A DNA stretch of 5,883 bases from CAZQCI01 sp964592255 (lineage in GTDB: Bacteria; UBA10199; SBBF01). A program made the position numbers and the translations under genes. The notes beneath the pieces were generated by a model. It saw only the letters and a program-made list of their open reading frames with translations. It did not search any database and had not been told where the DNA came from. The stretch is from positions 1-5,883 of the forward strand of contig CAZQCI010000126.1 in the NCBI GenBank assembly GCA_964592255.1. The letters are read 5' to 3'. Each line of letters begins with the position of its first letter. The stretch's first letter is position 1. Below are positions 1 to 5,760 of this stretch, in pieces.

Positions 1-649
1 CGGGACGTATTCTTTCACCTTCTTGTGATGTCAAATAATAATTTACTTCAGGAAAATGACTGAAGTTAAATAAAATTTCAGCATACGAATGAAGGAGTTG
101 TCTTGCTTTATTACCATCAATGTTCGGATAACGACTCAAAAGAGAGTCAATACGCCTCCGATAATCTCTCTGCAACTCTACGGAAGCAGGATCTAATTGA
201 AGAGTGATTTTTTCTTTGAGAGCATCTTTTTTAACCGCAAACGCATCATGCGATAAGCCAGATGGAGGGGGAGAATTGTCTGACATTTGGCCAATGCCAA
301 ACACAACAACATGGGCGGACTGGACCATCTCTTTCAATGGGTAAGCCCTTGCAGTGGGTATTCCTCCTAAAACCAAAACTGTGGGTTGAGAGTTATGTTT
401 TATATTCCAATTCTGCAAAAACAATTTGAAAGCTGTGAGAACACCTGCTTTATTTTGTCTGAAAACTGAAGCCGCTTCACTCGTTCCTCCCCCAGCCAAA
501 GCAGACAATGCAGCATGATCACTGCGTAAATCTGAAGTCAACTTACCAGAAGAACCTCCGCCTGGAACAGCACCAGAAGAACCTCCGCCTGAAGCAATAT
601 CAGTCACACCAGCGTCTGCTGGCGTCTTTCTCACTCTTAAATCCGACAT
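1..649 (-). CDS. Partial unknown protein with Gly/Ser-rich N-terminus and degenerate methyltransferase-like (Rossmann) segment
   Basis: This frame is open from an ATG at 647-649 to the left edge, giving 216 residues with the C-terminus missing. The start has AAGG six bases upstream. The frame stays open back to a stop at 716-718 with one GTG candidate, but the ATG is better placed. Residues 18-36 are Gly/Ser-rich with two GGGSSG units. Residues 61-120 resemble a Rossmann start: an S-x-x-R-x-N-K-x-G-V-L-x-A helix (61-73), a beta strand with a GG loop (91-96), P-L-K-E (104-107) and a second strand HVVVFGIG (113-120). The same motifs at near-identical spacing occur in residues 411-471 of the HAD fusion protein encoded at 1468-3906, so I infer homology to its C-terminal domain. 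The acid expected after the second strand is replaced by glycine (G118 and G120), so SAM binding is doubtful. No signal peptide or membrane segment is seen. Function is not recognised. Confidence 0.82.
   Translation of the reverse strand, partial: MSDLRVRKTPADAGVTDIASGGGSSGAVPGGGSSGKLTSDLRSDHAALSALAGGGTSEAASVFRQNKAGVLTAFKLFLQNWNIKHNSQPTVLVLGGIPTARAYPLKEMVQSAHVVVFGIGQMSDNSPPPSGLSHDAFAVKKDALKEKITLQLDPASVELQRDYRRRIDSLLSRYPNIDGNKARQLLHSYAEILFNFSHFPEVNYYLTSQEGERIRP
545..591 (-). repeat. Two 20-bp perfect direct repeats, 27-bp period, encoding Gly/Ser linker
   Basis: Identical 20-base copies lie at 545-564 and 572-591. The period is 27 bp, or nine codons, so the reading frame is kept. Each copy encodes S-G-G-G-S-S-G near the N-terminus of the left-edge protein. 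It looks like an in-frame duplication that made a flexible linker. Copy number could vary between strains by slippage or recombination. Confidence 0.8.
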
Positions 650-817
650 ATTGGGCCTTACCTGAGCAGAAAACACAACTCTCGCTTGAGAATTATTTCT
701 AACTACTTGTAAATATTAAAAAAAATTAAAAAACTAATGTTTCTGATAAAAATAGGATTAATCTTTTGTCTTTTATCGTATGGGCGTCAAAAAAGTTGCT
801 TCCGATAGCAAATTATT

Positions 818-848
818 TTGGAAGTGTCATGGGAGTTTTTAGTATTAA
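818..848 (+). promoter_or_regulatory. Possible sigma70-type promoter for the rightward module
   Basis: TTGGAA (818-823) and TATTAA (843-848) are separated by 19 bp, which is longer than the usual 17. A transcript would start near 855, about 35 bases before the small ORF and about 145 before the nucleotidyltransferase ATG. This is a weak match in AT-rich DNA and may be chance. Confidence 0.25.
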
Positions 849-860
849 ATAAGAATTGAT

Positions 861-877
861 AGAACCATTCAGGTTCT
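861..877 (+). promoter_or_regulatory. Short inverted repeat upstream of rightward genes
   Basis: AGAACC (861-866) and GGTTCT (872-877) are perfect complements around a 5-base loop. The hairpin would lie in the 5' leader 12 bases before the small ORF's ATG, or could be a protein-binding dyad. There is no following U tract, so it is not a terminator. Function is unknown. Confidence 0.3.
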
Positions 878-889
878 CTAAAATAAGCT

Positions 890-1048
890 ATGAACACAGA
901 AATACGCAAAACTGTCGGTGGCAAATCGTTGGAGAACCCACTTAAAAGAGTTTACGCCCTTAATCAATTCATCAAATCCCTCAAGAAAGAAATCAAGAAT
1001 GAACCCAACATTAAACCCATTCGAAAAACTGTTGGTCGGTCTCGTTGA
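890..1048 (+). CDS. Possible small ORF (52 aa) overlapping the nucleotidyltransferase start
   Basis: An ATG at 890-892 opens a 52-codon frame ending at TGA 1046-1048. The product is basic and lysine-rich, with a likely amphipathic helix around residues 20-37 (VYALNQFIKSLKKEIK). The frame overlaps the downstream nucleotidyltransferase by 50 bases in another frame, an arrangement compatible with translational coupling. The hexapeptide I-R-K-T-V-G occurs at residues 5-10 and 44-49. The three base differences between its two coding copies all fall at third codon positions and are synonymous, which hints at selection in this frame. Against it: there is no clear Shine-Dalgarno sequence, the length is short, and I recognise no family. 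It could be a small partner protein, a leader peptide or a chance ORF. Confidence 0.4.
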   Translation: MNTEIRKTVGGKSLENPLKRVYALNQFIKSLKKEIKNEPNIKPIRKTVGRSR

Positions 1049-1460
1049 GCACGGCATTCAGTTTATGACCGTAGGTGGCATGGCCTGCGTGATGAATGGA
1101 CATGTTCGCGCTACCGAAGACGTGGATATTTTGGTTAAAAAAGATCCTGATAATATCCAAAAACTTCTGAATTTTTTAGCCCATTACGGGGAAGGTTTTG
1201 GTCAACAACTTTCGACAAAAGATTTTACCAACGAAGAAGGTGCCTTGCGAGTGATTGAAGACTTTCCCATCGACATTTTTACCATCATGGGAGGAAACAG
1301 TTTTGAAGATCTGCTGGCTTACAAAAAAACCATCTCCATTCAGGAACACGATATCCCTTTTTTAAATGCAAAAGGACTCATCAAACTTAAAAAAAATTCT
1401 GTGAGAGAAAAAGATAAATTAGATGTGCTTCATTTGCAGATGTTGGATGAAAAAAAATAA
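999..1460 (+). CDS. AbiEii/DUF6036-like nucleotidyltransferase-fold protein
   Basis: The product is a 153-residue cytoplasmic protein with the hallmarks of a minimal nucleotidyltransferase. It has a V-G-G-M-A segment (25-29), R-A-T-E-D-V-D-I (37-44) with the metal-binding pair D41/D43, and a third likely carboxylate at D92 in F-P-I-D-I-F. The C-terminal K-x-x-S-V-R-E-K-D-K-L-D segment (131-142) is typical of AbiEii-like and DUF6036-like proteins. Family members transfer a nucleotide to a protein or RNA, and some act as toxins; the substrate here cannot be read. The ATG at 999 is chosen because homologous sequence begins there and a purine-rich AAGAAAGAAATCAAG stretch precedes it. An in-frame GTG at 918 would add 27 low-quality residues overlapping the small ORF. 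The gene converges on the HAD fusion gene with only 7 bp between their stops. No HEPN or AbiEi partner is visible. The fold is well supported; a toxin role is only inference. Confidence 0.85.
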   Translation: MNPTLNPFEKLLVGLVEHGIQFMTVGGMACVMNGHVRATEDVDILVKKDPDNIQKLLNFLAHYGEGFGQQLSTKDFTNEEGALRVIEDFPIDIFTIMGGNSFEDLLAYKKTISIQEHDIPFLNAKGLIKLKKNSVREKDKLDVLHLQMLDEKK

Positions 1461-1468
1461 TTTTTTTC
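1449..1468. terminator. Possible weak bidirectional A/T hairpin between convergent genes
   Basis: GAAAAAAA (1449-1456) and TTTTTTTC (1461-1468) form an 8-bp inverted repeat with an ATAA loop. It covers the stop region of both convergent genes and gives a U tract on either strand. The stem has only one G-C pair, so it may not terminate efficiently. It is listed because no other terminator candidate lies between the two genes. Confidence 0.3.
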
Positions 1469-3906
1469 TATTTCACCATCACGATAGATGAGCTGTCTGA
1501 TAAGGCTAATGGGACAATAAAATTTGGGTCACTCACTTCACTATTCTGCGCACTTACCACTCTTTCGGTTTTAAAACCACATTGCTGCAACAACACTCTC
1601 GCTGGCTGTGTACACCCTTCTTCCAACAATTCGCGTAACGCTCTTAAAACTTCAGGGTCTAAAATTTCCAAAGCACTAGGGTCCAACCAAATAGAAGCGC
1701 TTTCTAAAAGAAGGCCCCAGTTCGCTAAAGACAATCCTGCTACTAAAAAATCCTCTTCAGTTTTTTGATTAGGTAAGAAAGCGGATTGAGTAGATTGTAC
1801 AATTATCTGCTGGGCAGAGGCTCTCTCTTCTTTTTTACCTATTTTTGCCGGAGAATAGCTAAAATTCCAAGACCGATATGATGCATCTCCACCAGGCATT
1901 TTCAAAGAATCTCCTCCCAAATAACCAAGAGAAGTCCCTTTCAACAGATCAGTCAAATGATTCATTGGGCTAGCATCCGCGTTAAACAACAAAGGATCCC
2001 ATCCTGTAAAACCACCTACATCAACCCCATGAGCGATATCTGCTGATAGCACCCCCACAGCCCACGTTTGTTGTAAAGCCTGATCAAAAGATTGGATGTG
2101 CGCTGTTTGAAGTTTAAATTGTAATTCTTTTGCCTTGTTGGGAATACTATTTGACCATATTGCATAATCCACACTACTTGCTTCAAAGCGCTTATATAAT
2201 TGACTGTAAATCTGATTCCAAAAACGTTCATTCGCATCGGACAAACCCATGGTGGAAACCAATAAATCAACCCGACGCCCCATCAACCAGTCGGCAACAG
2301 CGGGTTGATAGCTTTCCACTAAAGTAGCAATTTGCCTTAAAGCCGTAGCAGCATCCGAGGCGTTGTCAATGATGGCCGCCACTTGCGGAATTAATTTTAA
2401 AAAATCACCTCCCCAAACATCACGCACTTCCAAATCGACATACGGGCGTAGTTCCGGAGGTAAAGCGGCGCGGGCTTTTCCTAAAGCATCGCGATCGATA
2501 TCTACTAAAATAACATGAAATTTTTCGGCTAATTCTTTAAGAGGTACATCAAAGCCTTCACCCGCAAACAAAACCATCGCAACCGGGCGTGCTTTTTTGT
2601 AAGGGCTGCCTAAATCAGGGTGATTGACTTGAGCCGCCGCGTCTAAAATCCCTTTTTTGTTTTCACGATAATGGCTCGCCCAGGGATGCTTGGGACTATT
2701 ATGCGGAAGATGAGATACTTGAAAATTGTCTCCCTCCAACCAACGAACGGCTCGGGTAAATTCAATATCGCCCATACCATCGGTCACAACACGCGGAGTT
2801 GTCAGCCGTGCTGGAACAGGCTGAGGAGAATCAAGAAGAGACAAAGGATCCGGGCTTGTGGAGTCAAACGAAACTAATTTTTGATACAAACGAAAACAAA
2901 TTTCTTCAAATGCATCACCATTCTCTCCTAACGCAGCTTTAATATTTTGCTGATAATCAGGAGACTCCTTCAAATACAGACCCGCCACAGACAAAATATT
3001 TTTCAACACATCAACATTCGGCATCCGCTGTAATGAGGCTAACCGTCTTACTTGCAAAAAACTATAGATAATATCTGTACCATGTTGACTAAAATACCCC
3101 CACCAACGGGCGTAATAATCCGCAGCCGCCTCTTTGGGGTTATCCCCACGAATCACACTTTGCGCATAATCCCGCACAGCAGCAGGGTAACGTTTTTCAG
3201 ATTGATGCACCCCTAAAACTCGCGCCCCTTCACCGGCCGCAAAAGTGGCGTCGTCCTTTCCAACCTTATCAGGATGAGCAGCCATAAGATGAACAGCATC
3301 CCAATTAAAGGCATCAACAAAATGGCGATCATGATAGGTATCTGTATAAATTGCCCTAGGCTGTAAACCTTGAGATTGCAAATAGGGAGCAACATGTTCT
3401 TGTTTATTCTGGACACTAATATCGGTTGGATGAAAGCGACTGTTAGCGACAACAAAATCAGGTCGAAAATTCTGTATAAAAGGATTCAAAAAAACATGGA
3501 AAGCACCCGTAAATAAAGCAACTTGATGTAAATTAGCCCGATGCCAGGCCAATTCTTCAGCACTTCTTGCAAAAACATGCTCACCTAAAGATTGTTGAGC
3601 ATACTCCTCATATAATGTTTGATAATGTGGATCAGAAAGAGTTCCTTCAAGTACGCGGGCATAATCAAAGTTTGTTCCTTGTCTTAACCGATATATAGGC
3701 CCAGCATTCCAGATGGCCATAGGGCCCCGTAGCAGTTCTCCTGGGTGAGCGCGTAAAAGCCAAGCCCAAAAAGTAACCATCATATGAGGCATCAGAGTCC
3801 CATCGACATCAAACACCGCCGCTTGTTCCCTAGCGGCCGTCCTCAGGTTCTCTAAAGAAAAAGACGAAGGCCTTCCACCAACAGCATTAACGGATCCAAC
3901 AGGCAT
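1468..3906 (-). CDS. HAD phosphatase fused to a class I methyltransferase-like domain (812 aa)
   Basis: The N-terminal domain (about 28-215) is a HAD-superfamily hydrolase of the SerB/HAD-IB type. Motif I is F-D-V-D-G-T-L with nucleophile D33 and D35, motif II is F-T-G-A-F with T133, K168 is a likely motif III lysine, and motif IV is Y-T-D-T-Y-H-D with D189 and D193. Residues 39-128 would be a helical cap. A helical stretch (235-345) and a Pro/Ser-rich linker (350-372) follow. Residues about 400-800 look like a Rossmann methyltransferase: F-A-G-E-G loop (447-451), V-D-I-D after strand two (468-471), V-R-D-V (494-497), V-D-L-L-V-S-T-M (546-553) and a C-terminal L-L-Q-Q-C-G-F segment (772-778). 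All catalytic HAD residues are kept, so phosphatase activity is likely; substrate and methyl acceptor are unknown. No signal peptide or membrane segment is seen. The ATG at 3906 is the first in frame after a stop at 3928-3930, and it has no Shine-Dalgarno sequence. The fusion is unusual, and I do not recognise a named protein. Confidence 0.85.
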   Translation of the reverse strand: MPVGSVNAVGGRPSSFSLENLRTAAREQAAVFDVDGTLMPHMMVTFWAWLLRAHPGELLRGPMAIWNAGPIYRLRQGTNFDYARVLEGTLSDPHYQTLYEEYAQQSLGEHVFARSAEELAWHRANLHQVALFTGAFHVFLNPFIQNFRPDFVVANSRFHPTDISVQNKQEHVAPYLQSQGLQPRAIYTDTYHDRHFVDAFNWDAVHLMAAHPDKVGKDDATFAAGEGARVLGVHQSEKRYPAAVRDYAQSVIRGDNPKEAAADYYARWWGYFSQHGTDIIYSFLQVRRLASLQRMPNVDVLKNILSVAGLYLKESPDYQQNIKAALGENGDAFEEICFRLYQKLVSFDSTSPDPLSLLDSPQPVPARLTTPRVVTDGMGDIEFTRAVRWLEGDNFQVSHLPHNSPKHPWASHYRENKKGILDAAAQVNHPDLGSPYKKARPVAMVLFAGEGFDVPLKELAEKFHVILVDIDRDALGKARAALPPELRPYVDLEVRDVWGGDFLKLIPQVAAIIDNASDAATALRQIATLVESYQPAVADWLMGRRVDLLVSTMGLSDANERFWNQIYSQLYKRFEASSVDYAIWSNSIPNKAKELQFKLQTAHIQSFDQALQQTWAVGVLSADIAHGVDVGGFTGWDPLLFNADASPMNHLTDLLKGTSLGYLGGDSLKMPGGDASYRSWNFSYSPAKIGKKEERASAQQIIVQSTQSAFLPNQKTEEDFLVAGLSLANWGLLLESASIWLDPSALEILDPEVLRALRELLEEGCTQPARVLLQQCGFKTERVVSAQNSEVSDPNFIVPLALSDSSSIVMVK

Positions 3907-3938
3907 AAAAAAATGAAAAAAATAAGATTAAGTCAGGA

Positions 3939-3965
3939 TTTATACCTATATCGGAGAGATGTCAA
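3939..3965 (-). promoter_or_regulatory. Promoter for the HAD fusion gene
   Basis: Read on the minus strand, a perfect TTGACA (3960-3965) is followed after 15 bp by TATAAA (3939-3944). The expected transcript start is near 3932, leaving a leader of about 26 bases that is almost entirely U and A with no Shine-Dalgarno sequence. The spacing is short of the ideal 17 bp. It lies in the 90-bp gap after dapL, so the fusion gene can be transcribed on its own. I see no terminator for dapL in that gap, so read-through is also possible. Confidence 0.5.
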
Positions 3966-3996
3966 AAAGGTTGCTAATAAAAAGAGGGATTGTGTT

Positions 3997-5199
3997 TTAT
4001 ATTTTTAACTTGGTTTTAATGCGCTCCAACGCCTCCACCACATTCTCTTTGAGACCAAACGCACTGAGGCGAAAATAACCTTCACCTGCCGCACCAAAGC
4101 CTGCGCCAGGAGTACCAACAACGTTGGCTTCATGGAGTAATTTGTCGAAAAATTCCCAAGAGCCCAAATTGTTAGGAGTTTTGAGCCAAATATACGGGGC
4201 ATTTTCTCCACCGTGAACTTCCAAACCCAACTTGGCCAAACCGCTTCGGATGAGAGCCGCATTATTCATATAATAATCAACCAATTCACGAACTTGTTTT
4301 TTTCCTTCAACGGAATAACAAGCGGCCGCTCCCTTTTGAATGGGATAAGACACACCATTAAACTTGGTGGTCTGACGTCGATTCCATAAAGGATTAACCT
4401 TTACGTCATTTCCGGCACTGTCTTTGGCTTTTAATTTTTCCGGCACAACGGTGTAGGCACAACGGGTACCGGTAAAACCAGCCGTTTTGGAAAAACTACG
4501 GAACTCGATAGCCACTTCTTTAGCTCCATCAATTTCGTAAATAGAATGAGGAATATTTTTATCTTTAATAAAGGCCTCATACGCCGCATCAAAAAGAAGG
4601 ATGGCCTCATGCGTTTTGGCATAATCAACCCATTTTTTCAGCGCCTCCTTGGTCATCACAGCCCCAGTAGGATTGTTGGGAGAACACAAATAAATAAGGC
4701 CGGCTTTTTGTTGGGGCAATTCTGGAACAAAATTATTTTCTGCCGTTGTAGGCAGAGTGATAATTTTTCTTCCCGCCATGACATTAGTGTCGAAATAAAC
4801 AGGATAAACCGGATCAGTCACTGCGACGATATTATCAAGCCCAAAAATTTCCTGGATGTTACCCGTGTCGCATTTAGATCCGTCGGAGACAAAAATTTCA
4901 GTAGGTTTAATGGAAACACCCCGCGGTTTAAAGTCGCCCTCGATAATGGCTTCAATTAAAAAAGAATAACCTTGTTCGGGCCCATAACCCTTAAACGTAG
5001 ACACTGCCCCCATCTCATCCACAGCAGCCTTCATCGCATCACGAACGACTTGCGGTAGAGGCAGCACCACATCGCCAATGCCCAGACGGATGATTTTAGC
5101 CGAGGGATTTTGTTCAGAAAAAGTTTTTACACGGCGGGCAATTTCTGGAAATAGATAACCCGCTTTAAGTTTTAAGTAATTGTCGTTGATAAAGGTCAT
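3997..5199 (-). CDS. dapL: LL-diaminopimelate aminotransferase
   Basis: DapL is a cytoplasmic PLP enzyme that converts tetrahydrodipicolinate and glutamate to LL-2,6-diaminopimelate and 2-oxoglutarate in one step. It bypasses the succinylase or acetylase branch of lysine and peptidoglycan synthesis. The 400-residue length matches the family. Class I/II aminotransferase landmarks are all present: the DapL-type S-D-G-S-K-C-D-T-G-N segment (105-114), S-P-N-N-P-T-G (173-179), F-D-A-A-Y with D204 and Y207, the PLP lysine K238 in S-F-S-K-T-A-G-F, and the carboxylate-binding arginine R377 in Y-F-R-L-S-A-F-G. The start is a clear ATG with a purine-rich AAGAAG seven bases upstream. The stop of the upstream exported-protein gene is 13 bp away, so the two are probably one operon. 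Nothing is truncated or missing. Assignment as DapL rather than another aminotransferase rests on the family-specific segments. Confidence 0.96.
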   Translation of the reverse strand: MTFINDNYLKLKAGYLFPEIARRVKTFSEQNPSAKIIRLGIGDVVLPLPQVVRDAMKAAVDEMGAVSTFKGYGPEQGYSFLIEAIIEGDFKPRGVSIKPTEIFVSDGSKCDTGNIQEIFGLDNIVAVTDPVYPVYFDTNVMAGRKIITLPTTAENNFVPELPQQKAGLIYLCSPNNPTGAVMTKEALKKWVDYAKTHEAILLFDAAYEAFIKDKNIPHSIYEIDGAKEVAIEFRSFSKTAGFTGTRCAYTVVPEKLKAKDSAGNDVKVNPLWNRRQTTKFNGVSYPIQKGAAACYSVEGKKQVRELVDYYMNNAALIRSGLAKLGLEVHGGENAPYIWLKTPNNLGSWEFFDKLLHEANVVGTPGAGFGAAGEGYFRLSAFGLKENVVEALERIKTKLKI

Positions 5200-5212
5200 A
5201 GCTTTTCTTCTT

Positions 5213-5731
5213 TCAATAGCCTAATTTTTTCAATTCTTTTTTTACTTCCTCCGCATTCGCACCTTGGAGTTTAATAGAAACAGACCTAAGTTCGGAGAGT
5301 TTTTGACCATCCCAATCGATAACATAAGAACTATAAAAGGGGGTGATGTTATCGGGATATTTTCCTACACCCGAAATACATTCACACACAATAATCATTT
5401 CTAAATCGGCATCATTGTCCGCATTGGCAAAAAATACGGAAAGCACCTTAATTTCGGTCGTCTCCGCCAAATCCGGCAGAGGGTATTTCATGGGGCTCTC
5501 CCCAGCTTTGGCAGCTAAAATAAATCCGCTAAATTTTGGTCCTAGTTCATAATGAGAATTTTTCTCACGAAAAAGGATAACTTGGTTTTGTTTGGTAGGA
5601 CCAAAATCCCCCGTAATGATAGGATGAGCCAGCTCTGTACCGGGAGGCAAAGAAACTTGAGTCGATGCCCCTCCTTTTTGAGAACAACATAAAAAAAGAA
5701 AACACAAACATAACGTGATTTTATTTTTCAT
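5213..5731 (-). CDS. Small exported or lipoprotein-like protein of unknown function
   Basis: The product is a 172-residue protein with a short signal sequence: M-K-N-K, then a hydrophobic Cys-rich stretch (5-16) ending in L-C-C-S. One of C15/C16 could be the lipidated cysteine, but the lipobox is not canonical. The mature part has I-T-G-D-F-G followed by Q-V-I-L-F (39-54) and F-F-A-N-A-D-N-D-A-D-L-E-M-I-I (100-114). These resemble degenerate FG-GAP/VCBS-type repeats, with an Asp/Asn loop before a strand. A C-x-C pair (116 and 118) follows, and the C-terminus is a lysine-rich helix. I chose the inner ATG at 5731 because it gives a normal signal peptide; ATG 5749 would add six residues. Neither start has a Shine-Dalgarno sequence. 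It lies 13 bp upstream of dapL and is divergent from folK. The role is unknown and no functional link to lysine synthesis is evident. Confidence 0.82.
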   Translation of the reverse strand: MKNKITLCLCFLFLCCSQKGGASTQVSLPPGTELAHPIITGDFGPTKQNQVILFREKNSHYELGPKFSGFILAAKAGESPMKYPLPDLAETTEIKVLSVFFANADNDADLEMIIVCECISGVGKYPDNITPFYSSYVIDWDGQKLSELRSVSIKLQGANAEEVKKELKKLGY

Positions 5732-5754
5732 AAAATGATAGTAGACCATGTTTT

Positions 5755-5760
5755 ATTATA
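5755..5760 (-). promoter_or_regulatory. Possible -10 element of the exported protein-dapL operon
   Basis: A perfect TATAAT reads on the minus strand here. Transcription would begin near 5748, practically at the outer ATG (5749) and 17-18 bases before the inner ATG. No good -35 is present at 16-18 bp spacing, where the sequence lies inside folK. The element touches the folK start, so the two divergent genes may share control. The match could be chance. Confidence 0.3.

Larger units (their letters stand above)
650..889. other. AT-rich divergent intergenic region
   Basis: This region separates the leftward gene from the rightward nucleotidyltransferase module. Residues of the leftward frame could extend a short way into it, but no better start is found. 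It contains long A/T tracts (about 716-733), an imperfect dyad GATAAAA/TTTTATC (745-751 and 771-777) around an 8-bp palindrome GATTAATC (756-763), and a short hairpin near the right end. No RNA gene or additional ORF is evident on either strand. I see no convincing -35/-10 pair for the leftward gene. Confidence 0.5.

Noticed and set aside
508..702. 64-codon plus-strand frame with a Q/N/L-rich product
   Set aside because: It lies opposite the long leftward frame. Its repeated Q-K-N-L-R-L pattern is just the antisense of the Gly/Ser repeat, and it has no ribosome-binding site.
716..777. AT-rich dyads GATAAAA/TTTTATC and GATTAATC as a terminator or operator
   Set aside because: The arms are AT-only or nearly so, do not share a centre and have no G-C stem. 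In DNA this AT-rich such dyads are expected, so they are described in the intergenic entry but not called as a site.
869..882. 14-base identity with 3843-3856
   Set aside because: A single 14-mer shared between a leader and a coding region is close to what chance gives in about 6 kb, and neither surrounding sequence extends the match.
918..998. N-terminal extension of the nucleotidyltransferase from GTG 918
   Set aside because: The 27 extra residues look non-homologous and low quality, there is no ribosome-binding site before the GTG, and the family sequence begins at the ATG at 999.
2016..2877. Several 65-85 codon frames on both strands within the HAD fusion gene (also 3213-3455)
   Set aside because: All lie inside the 812-codon gene in other frames, have Trp/Ile/Arg-rich compositions typical of out-of-frame reading, and no start signals.
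4005..4628. Minus-strand frames of 65-85 codons overlapping dapL (also the plus-strand frame at 5343-5552)
   Set aside because: They are out-of-frame shadows of dapL and of the exported-protein gene, with no independent coding evidence.
4546..4959. 137-codon plus-strand frame inside dapL
   Set aside because: It is antisense to the conserved dapL coding sequence. The product is basic and lacks any recognisable motif, which is expected of a shadow frame.
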